From the NCBI GenBank assembly GCA_035761805.1, contig DASTQL010000204.1, forward strand, positions 1 through 8,138: 8,138 nt of DNA, given 5' to 3'. The notes beneath the pieces were generated by a model. The model was not told where the DNA came from. It saw only the letters and a list, made by a program, of their open reading frames with translations, and did no database searches. Shown here piece after piece: positions 1 to 4,819 of this stretch (its first letter is position 1; each line of letters starts with the position of its first letter). This stretch comes from DASTQL01 sp035761805 (GTDB lineage Bacteria; Actinomycetota; Actinomycetes; Jiangellales; Jiangellaceae). The position numbers and the translations under genes are program-made.

Positions 1-397
1 GGTCGAGGACTGGGCGGGATTGGCGGGTCGCCGCTGTTGCGGGGATGGCGGGGGTCGTGGGGTGGTCGGACGAAGTCCCGTGGTCCGGTGCCGGGAGACT
101 GCGCGACCCAGACGTTCGCCGTCACCGAGTGACGGAGATACGCCACCGCGCCGCCGTTCGAGAAGCCCGACCCATCACCCGAGCTGACGAGTTCCCAGCG
201 AGCACACAGTCCGTGGACATCGAGCCACGGCCGACGAGCTGACCGGCCTCTCAACTCTGGCGCAGAGCCGCCCGCCACACCACGTGCCAAGCGCCGCTCG
301 GCCGAGCCCACCCGGCCGAGCCCACCCGGCCGAGCCGAAGAGCCGAGCCACCGCCGGACCGAACCCGCAAGCCGCGCCTTGTCGGTCACGCTCGCGC
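1..397. other. Left-edge region without a supportable gene
   Basis: I see no convincing coding region here. The longest plus-strand frame (45-242, 65 residues) lacks a spaced Shine-Dalgarno sequence, has only about three quarters G/C at third codon positions, and resembles nothing I know. A minus-strand frame at 175-483 overlaps the DUF937 gene and is an Arg/Ala-rich shadow. The stretch contains the tandem repeat at 299-336 and lies downstream of the DUF937 gene, so it may hold that gene's 3' untranslated region. No clear terminator hairpin was found. Confidence 0.6.
299..336. repeat. 14-bp tandem repeat, about 2.7 copies
   Basis: The unit CGGCCGAGCCCACC occurs at 299-312 and 313-326, followed by a 10-base partial copy at 327-336. 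Related GCCGAGCC pieces follow at once. Each unit contains the palindrome CGGCCG. It lies in noncoding DNA downstream of the DUF937 gene. Replication slippage is the simplest origin; no function can be read from it. Confidence 0.8.
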
Positions 398-970
398 TCA
401 GCGGCGCCCTCCGCCGAGCAGCCCGCCCAACAGGTCGGTGATGGAGCCGCCGGCCGGCGACGAGCCGCCTGCGCGGGTGGCACTCCCGCCTAGCAGACCG
501 CCGAGGAGGTCACCGAGGTCCGGGGCGGCAGCCGACCCTTGTGGCGCACCGGTGGCACCCCCGCCAGAACCGGAGAGCTGCTTGGCCAGGTAGGCCATCA
601 CGATCGGGGCGAGGAGGGGGAGCAACTTGGCCACGAGACCGCCGCCGGCGCCGCCCGATCCGGCGCCGGCGAGCCGGTTGACGACGGCCTCGCGCTGGTC
701 ACCGAAGACGTTGCCGACGATCTTGTCCCCGTCGACGACATCGACCTCGTCGAGATTCACCCCACCGTCGACGAGGCGGGGGTCGTGCTGGCGGACGGCT
801 CCGGCGAGCGACGCGGCGCCGCGAGGGTCCTGGGCGTTGGCGCCCATTCCGCCGAGCAGGGCCGGCAGGGCTTGGCGGGCGGCTTGCTCGGCTGTGCCTT
901 CGTCGACCCCGAGCTGGGCAGCGAGCGAGCTGAGTGGGATCTGGGCGAGGATGTCGTCGGTGGCGGTCAT
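398..970 (-). CDS. DUF937 domain-containing protein
   Basis: A 190-residue protein of the DUF937 family (related to E. coli YidB), whose biochemical role is not established. The N-terminal 100 residues form the helical domain: an early helix pair with LAAQLGV (17-22), QALPALLGGM (33-42), and the family hallmark DGDKIVGNVFG (80-90). A hydrophobic helix follows at 111-132 (LVAKLLPLLAPIVMAYLAKQL). The C-terminus is Gly/Ser/Ala-rich and carries two copies of DLLGGLLGG (154-162 and 179-187), a tail common in this family. The ATG at 970 is chosen over upstream in-frame starts (frame open to 1156) because the protein then begins exactly at the domain and has GAGAGG at 980-985, nine bases upstream. 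It is transcribed divergently from the short-chain dehydrogenase. The family assignment is secure; any function is unknown. Confidence 0.88.
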   Translation of the reverse strand: MTATDDILAQIPLSSLAAQLGVDEGTAEQAARQALPALLGGMGANAQDPRGAASLAGAVRQHDPRLVDGGVNLDEVDVVDGDKIVGNVFGDQREAVVNRLAGAGSGGAGGGLVAKLLPLLAPIVMAYLAKQLSGSGGGATGAPQGSAAAPDLGDLLGGLLGGSATRAGGSSPAGGSITDLLGGLLGGGRR

Positions 971-1017
971 GCCTGCGGCCCTCTCGGTCGGCTGCTCCGC
1001 TGCAGCGGCTGGGCGGA

Positions 1018-1023
1018 AGCGTA
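1018..1023 (-). promoter_or_regulatory. Possible -10 element for the DUF937 gene
   Basis: On the minus strand this reads TACGCT, fitting the actinobacterial TANNNT -10 pattern, about 47 bases upstream of the ATG at 970. No good -35 is seen at the usual distance. The palindrome at 1038-1052 begins 15 bases upstream of it and would cover the -35 region. This is inference from pattern only. Confidence 0.25.
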
Positions 1024-1037
1024 GCCGTTGAGGAGCG

Positions 1038-1052
1038 TCGACAGCCTGTCGA
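1038..1052. promoter_or_regulatory. Perfect 15-bp palindrome, candidate operator
   Basis: TCGACAG, one central C, then CTGTCGA: a perfect 7-bp inverted repeat around a single base. It sits in the 161-bp region between the divergent DUF937 and dehydrogenase genes, 67 bases from one start and 79 from the other. A short, tightly spaced dyad in this place is typical of a dimeric repressor site (for example TetR- or GntR-type). No regulator gene lies in the window, so the protein that might bind is unknown. Confidence 0.4.
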
Positions 1053-1131
1053 AGCACGACGGGACCGCACCGTGCAGGCAGCCCGTTGATGCGTAAGGAC
1101 GTCCGTCTGCCCAGGCCACGACACTGGCCCG

Positions 1132-1911
1132 ATGACCGACCCAACACGTTCCACACCGACCGCCCGCGAGTCCGACCGCGTTCGAGAGCCCTTGACCGAC
1201 TTCGGCGGCGCGACCGCCGTGGTCACCGGTGCGGCCAGCGGAATCGGGCGAGCCCTCGCCGAGCAGCTTGCGACCCGCAGTGCCCGACTCGTGCTCGCCG
1301 ACGTCGACCACGACGCGCTGAGTCTGGTCGCTGCCGATCTGGCTGCGACATCCGTGGCACTGGACGTGGCGGACCCGGATGACAACGAGCGGCTCGCCGA
1401 GGTCGCCGGACCGGCGAGGCTGGTGTGCCTGAATGCCGGCGTGACGAGCACGCACCCCGGCCCCGTATGGGAGGCACCGCCCGCGGAGTGGCGTCGAGTC
1501 ATCGACATCAACCTCGGCGGCGTGGTCAACGGGCTGCGAGCGTTCGTTCCCCGGATGCTGGCGACGGGAGGCCATCACGCCGTCCTCGTCACCGCCTCAC
1601 TGGCCGGCCTGGCGACCTGGCCAGGCGGTGGACCTTACGCGGCGTCGAAGCACGCGGTCATCACCGTGGCCGAGCAGGCCGCCATGGCGCTGGCCGGTAG
1701 CCAGGTGTCGGTGACGGTCCTGTGCCCGGCACTCGTGCGAACGGGCATGTCCGCGGTCGGGGAAGACCCAGCGGATGTTGCCCGGCAGGCGCTGGACGCG
1801 GTCGCTCGCGGCAGGTTCCTCGTGACGCCGCCCGAGTGGCATGACGCGGTCCGGGAGCGGGGCCGGCGGCTTGCGGCCGGGCAAGCCCCTCAGCCTCCGT
1901 CGCTCAGCTGA
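1132..1911 (+). CDS. SDR family NAD(P)-dependent oxidoreductase
   Basis: A 259-residue classical short-chain dehydrogenase/reductase; substrate unknown. All family motifs are present: cofactor-binding TGAASGIG (32-39), an acidic ADVD at the end of strand two (D57), the adenine-ring Asp in LDVAD (D78), NAG (101-103), structural Asn in DINLGG (N127), catalytic Ser in VTASLAG (S156), and YAASK with Y169 and K173. Ser lies 13 residues before Tyr as expected. CPALVRTGM (198-206) is the loop after strand six. D57 suggests preference for NAD(H), which is inference. The C-terminal RFLVTPPEWHD (228-238) is common in actinobacterial members. The first 20 residues are a polar extension. The ATG at 1132 has no clear Shine-Dalgarno; no nearby in-frame ATG/GTG alternative exists before the cofactor motif. 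The gene is monocistronic, ending in a hairpin. Confidence 0.92.
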   Translation: MTDPTRSTPTARESDRVREPLTDFGGATAVVTGAASGIGRALAEQLATRSARLVLADVDHDALSLVAADLAATSVALDVADPDDNERLAEVAGPARLVCLNAGVTSTHPGPVWEAPPAEWRRVIDINLGGVVNGLRAFVPRMLATGGHHAVLVTASLAGLATWPGGGPYAASKHAVITVAEQAAMALAGSQVSVTVLCPALVRTGMSAVGEDPADVARQALDAVARGRFLVTPPEWHDAVRERGRRLAAGQAPQPPSLS

Positions 1912-1917
1912 GGGGCT
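1884..1917. terminator. Hairpin terminator at the dehydrogenase 3' end
   Basis: AGCCCCTCAG (1884-1893) pairs perfectly with CTGAGGGGCT (1908-1917) around a 14-base loop. The TGA stop of the dehydrogenase gene (1909-1911) lies in the 3' arm. There is no U-tract, which is usual for actinobacterial hairpin terminators. It lies between convergent genes and could act in both directions. Confidence 0.6.
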
Positions 1918-2033
1918 GTGCCGGAAGTGGCGGCACACGTGAGCACCAAGTTGGTCAGGAGCCAGCAGGGGCCACGCGTCCCCCGTCCCGCGGAACCGAT
2001 GCAGGGCCCGCTCGGGCGGCGGTCCGGAGGCCC

Positions 2034-2043
2034 CGTCGCGACG
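2034..2043. repeat. 10-bp palindrome between convergent genes
   Basis: CGTCGCGACG is a perfect palindrome. Together with flanking CCC and the CGACGCGGG that follows, it can form an imperfect bulged hairpin just downstream of the minus-strand small membrane protein gene. It may contribute to that gene's termination. The evidence is weak, because short GC palindromes are frequent at this base composition. Confidence 0.25.
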
Positions 2044-2079
2044 CGACGCGGGTCTCCGACAAGCGCCCGTACGAGGAGG

Positions 2080-2505
2080 TTAGTTCGTCCGGTCGGTCGG
2101 TGGGACGCCGGTGCCCAGGTCCGCGCCGGACCCGGTCGACGTCCCGGGGCCCGACGTCCCCGGGTCGGCGGTCCCGGGGGCCGCCGCCGCGGTGCCCGAG
2201 TATCCAGTGGCCGAGGGTCCGTTGCCCGAGGCCCCCGCGCCCGATGCGCCGGGACCGAACCTCGATCCGGACGGCACGTCGCTGTCGGCGGTGAAGCCGG
2301 CCCCCGCGTCGCCGGTCGCCTCGTGCTCGCCCTTGTGGCGTCGCTTGTCGACCTCCTGCCGGGCCGTGTCCATCGCGTGGCGGGCCTGCTGCGTAGCATT
2401 GTCGGCCGCCTCGCGGACCTGCCGCTTGGCGTTCGGGTTCTCGTCGAGCCACTTCTTGGCTCCGTACACGGCGGCGCCCAGGACCGCCAGCCTCAGGAGC
2501 TTCAT
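2080..2505 (-). CDS. Small membrane-anchored protein with Gly/Ser-rich tail
   Basis: A 141-residue protein of unknown function. Residues 3-19 (LLRLAVLGAAVYGAKKW) form one short hydrophobic segment, probably an N-terminal membrane anchor. Residues 21-60 are a charged amphipathic helix rich in Ala, Gln, Arg and Asp (KRQVREAADNATQQARHAMD), resembling YtxH-like stress or envelope proteins. Residues 65-141 are low-complexity Gly/Ser/Ala/Pro/Thr with PGT repeats. Start: the ATG at 2505 is fixed by a near-perfect Shine-Dalgarno GGAGGTG (2511-2517) five bases upstream, so the longer frame starting at 2541 is not used. It diverges from the acetyltransferase gene and converges on the dehydrogenase. The reading as a real gene is strong; the YtxH comparison is by architecture only. 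Confidence 0.75.
   Translation of the reverse strand: MKLLRLAVLGAAVYGAKKWLDENPNAKRQVREAADNATQQARHAMDTARQEVDKRRHKGEHEATGDAGAGFTADSDVPSGSRFGPGASGAGASGNGPSATGYSGTAAAAPGTADPGTSGPGTSTGSGADLGTGVPPTDRTN
2141..2185. repeat. Imperfect 15-bp tandem repeat, three copies, inside CDS
   Basis: Three consecutive 15-base units (2141-2155, 2156-2170, 2171-2185) each start with GTCCCGGGG or a one-base variant. They encode the five-residue period PGTxx in the tail of the minus-strand small membrane protein. Copy number could vary between strains by slippage without breaking the frame. Confidence 0.6.
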
Positions 2506-2510
2506 GAGGT

Positions 2511-2517
2511 CACCTCC
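2511..2517 (-). promoter_or_regulatory. Strong Shine-Dalgarno that fixes the start at 2505
   Basis: On the minus strand GGAGGTG lies five bases before the ATG. It is the best ribosome binding site in the window and decides between the start at 2505 and the longer frame from 2541. Confidence 0.8.
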
Positions 2518-2560
2518 GGTGTCGTCTGCTCGGCACGGCATACCCCGTGCGGGAGGGTGG

Positions 2561-2596
2561 GGAACGTCGAACGGCAGCAGGATCGTCGCACGTTCC
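2561..2596. repeat. 7-bp inverted repeat in a divergent promoter region
   Basis: GGAACGT (2561-2567) and ACGTTCC (2590-2596) form a perfect inverted repeat with a 22-base spacer. They lie in the 146-bp region between the small membrane protein gene and the acetyltransferase gene. A second short dyad, GCACGG/CCGTGC, lies at 2533-2550. Either could be a half-site pair for a regulator or a 5'-leader hairpin. No clear -10/-35 pair was recognised nearby. Confidence 0.3.
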
Positions 2597-2651
2597 TCAG
2601 CTGACCACCCCGCTAGCCTCGCCGGATACCGTCCGGCCGAGGGGAGCAGGC

Positions 2652-3209
2652 ATGGGGGAGATGAAGGACCGGATGCTCGCGGGTCTCCCCTACATCGCCG
2701 ACGACCCCGACCTGCGGGCGGATGCCCTACGAGCCCGGGTGCTCGAGCACCAGTACAACTCCTGGCCGGCCGACGACCGGGAAGGGAGGGACCGGGTGTT
2801 GCGCGAGCTGCTCGGTTCCTGCGGCGACGCGGTCGCGATCCGCCCGCCCTTCCACGTGGACTATGGCTGGCGGATCAGCATCGGTGCGGGAACCTTCGTG
2901 AACTTCGGCGGCGTCTTCCTCGACGTGGCCGAGATCAGGATCGGCTCGGCCGTCCAGATGGGCCCGCACGTCCAGCTGCTGACCCCGACGCACCCGCTGG
3001 ACCCCGAGGAGCGTCGAGCCGGTTGGGAGTCAGCCGAGCCGATCATCATCGGCGACAACGCCTGGCTCGGGGGCGGGGTCGTGGTCTGCCCGGGCGTCAC
3101 CATCGGTGCGGACACCGTCGTCGGAGCCGGAGCAGTCGTGACCAGGGACCTGCCCGATGGGGTGGTCGCCGTGGGCAACCCGGCCAGGGTCATCCGGTCG
3201 GTGCGCTGA
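2652..3209 (+). CDS. Sugar O-acetyltransferase (Maa/LacA/NodL family)
   Basis: A 185-residue cytoplasmic acetyl-CoA-dependent O-acetyltransferase with a left-handed beta-helix, at the usual length for maltose/galactoside acetyltransferases. The N-terminal part is the family's alpha-helical cap (KDRMLAGLPY at 5-14, then D-D-P-D-L). The hexapeptide-repeat part starts near residue 66: FHVDYGWRISIG, then FVNFGGVFLD (82-91; N84 matches the LacA active-site Asn), the catalytic His in TPTHPLD (H114), IGDNAWLGGG (133-142) and the C-terminal VVGAGAVVTRDLPDGVVAVGNPARVIR. The acceptor sugar cannot be deduced. The ATG at 2652 has GGGGAG (2641-2646) five bases upstream; an in-frame start at 2547 would add 35 unrelated residues. 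The unit is monocistronic and faces the HNH gene convergently. Confidence 0.93.
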   Translation: MGEMKDRMLAGLPYIADDPDLRADALRARVLEHQYNSWPADDREGRDRVLRELLGSCGDAVAIRPPFHVDYGWRISIGAGTFVNFGGVFLDVAEIRIGSAVQMGPHVQLLTPTHPLDPEERRAGWESAEPIIIGDNAWLGGGVVVCPGVTIGADTVVGAGAVVTRDLPDGVVAVGNPARVIRSVR

Positions 3210-3329
3210 TCACTGCGGACGTGCGGTATGGGGCGACGGCACGCACGCTACTTGTCGGCTGCGCCGGGGCGCGGATGCTGTCGGGAACGCGCTCAGCACG
3301 GGCAGGCGGCCCGAGCCGTCAGGAGCCCC

Positions 3330-3722
3330 TCAGGCGGCGGGCCCGCGCAGTCGCCGGAGCTGGGCAGCGACATAGGCACGGGCCGTGCGCTGTCCACCCC
3401 GTCGCCGGATCTGGGCGTCGAGGTCCTCCTTCCGGCGGACGAGCGCGGAGGCGTCGACCAGCCAGCCCCGGCGACGGCACTCCTCCAGCCAGTCGGACGG
3501 GCTGCGGTGACCACGCTCGCGGTTACAGCGACAGCAGGCCGCGGCCTCGTTCTCCGCCCACGACGGCCCGCCCTTGAGTCGCGGCACCAGGTGCTCGGTC
3601 GTCGGACGGCGCAGCCGGTCGAACGCACTGCCGCACCACACGCAGCGGGCACCGTCGCGCTCGTGCGCCGCCTGGCGGCGCGCCGCCCGCAGCAGGCGGC
3701 CCTCGCTCGGCACCCGGGTCAC
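3330..3722 (-). CDS. HNH endonuclease
   Basis: A 130-residue single-domain HNH nuclease. Motifs in order: zinc-type CVWC (C27, C30), TTEHLVPRLKGG with H44, the EN pair E57-N58 in SWAENEAAA, then CCRCN (C64/C66, N67) followed by RERGH. The third position of the catalytic triad is Asn (N67) instead of His, giving an HNN variant as in many actinobacterial members. The C-terminal 50 residues are Arg/Leu-rich helices (LEECRRRGW, AQLRRLRG). The start is GTG at 3722; no Shine-Dalgarno stands before it, but its first bases overlap the TGA of the upstream small ORF (GTGA), suggesting translational coupling. No restriction or methylase gene is adjacent, so whether it acts on phage, mobile or other DNA is unknown. 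Confidence 0.88.
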   Translation of the reverse strand: MTRVPSEGRLLRAARRQAAHERDGARCVWCGSAFDRLRRPTTEHLVPRLKGGPSWAENEAAACCRCNRERGHRSPSDWLEECRRRGWLVDASALVRRKEDLDAQIRRRGGQRTARAYVAAQLRRLRGPAA

Positions 3723-3982
3723 CAGGTCGAGCAGCCGAGCACCTCACCGTCGAGCGGGAGGTTGTCCAGCCGACGCTGCTGGTCGCGGGCCAGGGCGACC
3801 CCCGCCCTGGGGCTGCCCGCTGCCCGCCGCGGATCCACCGACGCCCGACGGCGGGCCGCGTCGACCGCCTCCCGGATGCGGTCGAGGTGCGCCTGCTCCC
3901 CGAGCAGCTCGGGCTGCTCGTCGACGGCACCGGCGAGGCTCTGCCGGCCTCCGACACGTGCTTCCGACTGGGCGACGCTCAC
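3719..3982 (-). CDS. Uncharacterised 87-residue ORF coupled to the HNH gene
   Basis: I do not recognise this protein. It is supported by codon use (close to nine in ten codons end in G or C), by its position directly upstream of the HNH gene, and by a stop codon overlapping the next start (GTGA at 3719-3722). The predicted product is charged, without membrane segment or signal peptide. Residues 28-48 (GEQAHLDRIREAVDAARRR) should form an amphipathic helix, and the end reads LDNLPLDGEVLGCSTW. The frame stays open to 4309, but upstream of about 3982 it runs antisense to the dioxygenase remnant, so GTG at 3982 is chosen. GGGAG near 3994-3998 lies 11 bases upstream of it. It could be a partner of the nuclease or an N-terminal portion split from it by a frameshift. 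Confidence 0.55.
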   Translation of the reverse strand: MSVAQSEARVGGRQSLAGAVDEQPELLGEQAHLDRIREAVDAARRRASVDPRRAAGSPRAGVALARDQQRRLDNLPLDGEVLGCSTW

Positions 3983-4078
3983 TGGCTCACGGGCTCCCTC
4001 GTTCTGGACGGCTGGGTCCGGGTGACGTAGCCACGACCCCGAAAGGGCGGGCCGGACCGGCGTCACCGTGACCGGATC

Positions 4079-4711
4079 GTGGTGAAGGGCGTCGCCTCGT
4101 GGCCGAACAGACGCCGAGGAGGTGGCCCTCGCCGAGCGATCCGTCGACCGGGTGCTCTCGGAGCCCTCCTCACTGGCCCAGGTCGCCAGCACGCCGGACG
4201 ATCCCGGACGGTTCACCGAGGACTTCTGCCGCTGGGCCGAGATCCCCGAGATCGAGCGCCTTGCGCGACACTCCCGCGCGCCCCAGGTGGCCGCAGCCCT
4301 GATGGACACCCCCCATGTCCGGCTCTACCACGACCACGTCCTCGTCAAGGAGGGTGGCACCAGGCAGCGCACGCCCTGGCACCAGGACCAGCCCTACTAC
4401 AACGTCGACGGCCGCGGGACCAGCGCCTGGATCCCGGTCGACCCGGTTCCCGTCGAAGGCTGCCTGGAGATGGTCGCGGGCACGCACCTGGGGCCCTGGC
4501 TCATGCCCCGCACCTTCATGACCGGCGAGGCGAGGTGGTTCCCTGAGGGTTCGCTGGCCGAGCTCCCCGACATCGAGGCGGACCGTGCGGCCTTCGACAT
4601 CCGCCGCTACGAGCTGCAGCCCGGGGACGCGGTCTTCTTCGACTTCCTCACGGTGCACGGCGCTCCCGGCTTCACCCGCTCTTCCCGCTGGTCTGGCCGC
4701 CGGGCGCCTGA
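4079..4711 (+). pseudogene. Phytanoyl-CoA dioxygenase family gene, frameshifted and internally deleted
   Basis: The central frame from about 4110 to 4672 encodes a PhyH-type Fe(II)/2-oxoglutarate oxygenase: DAEEVALAERSVDRVL, HVRLYHDHVLVKEGG, the metal-binding HQD in TPWHQDQPYYN, CLEMVAGTHLGPW, and LQPGDAVFFDFLTVHGAPG with the distal His ligand. At 4673 the frame goes wrong. In another frame, bases 4673-4711 read HPLFPLVWPPGA and stop, which is the expected family C-terminus. About 40-50 residues normally between GAPG and this end are missing, including the Arg/Ser strand that binds 2-oxoglutarate. At the N-terminus a third reading frame contains IVVKGVAS (4076-4099), resembling the family's opening, so a second shift near 4109 is likely. 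The open frame from GTG 4122 that runs on to 5093 is an artefact entering the next gene. Product is probably inactive. Confidence 0.75.
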
Positions 4712-4774
4712 CACCCGGCCCGAGGGCACCCGGCCACGGCCGCGCCCTGTGACGGCCTGCGGTCCCACGGCGGC

Positions 4775-4780
4775 TACGGT
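4775..4780 (+). promoter_or_regulatory. Possible -10 element for the following gene
   Basis: TACGGT fits TANNNT and lies 28 bases before GTG 4808 and 40 before GTG 4820. GTGACG (4749-4754) could be a loose -35, but the spacer would be 20 bases, longer than usual. The call is by pattern only. Confidence 0.3.
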
Positions 4781-4819
4781 GGTCGCACTCATCGGCCCGA
4801 CCGACACGTGTGGGGGGAC

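Noticed and set aside
45..242. 65-residue plus-strand ORF at the left edge
   Set aside because: No spaced Shine-Dalgarno, weaker third-position GC than the real genes, and no recognisable family.
2568..2578. LexA-like half-site TCGAACGGC near 2568
   Set aside because: Only one half of the actinobacterial box TCGAAC-N4-GTTCGA is present, so an SOS site is not supported.
2111..3577. 488-residue plus-strand open frame
   Set aside because: It runs antisense to the small membrane protein and out of frame through the acetyltransferase gene, both well supported. Its product is Pro/Arg/Gly-rich nonsense typical of shadow frames in GC-rich DNA.
3983..4309. Upstream extension of the small minus-strand ORF to 4309
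   Set aside because: Most of it would be antisense to the dioxygenase sequence, and its residues look like a shadow. GTG 3982 gives a compact gene with a plausible ribosome binding site.
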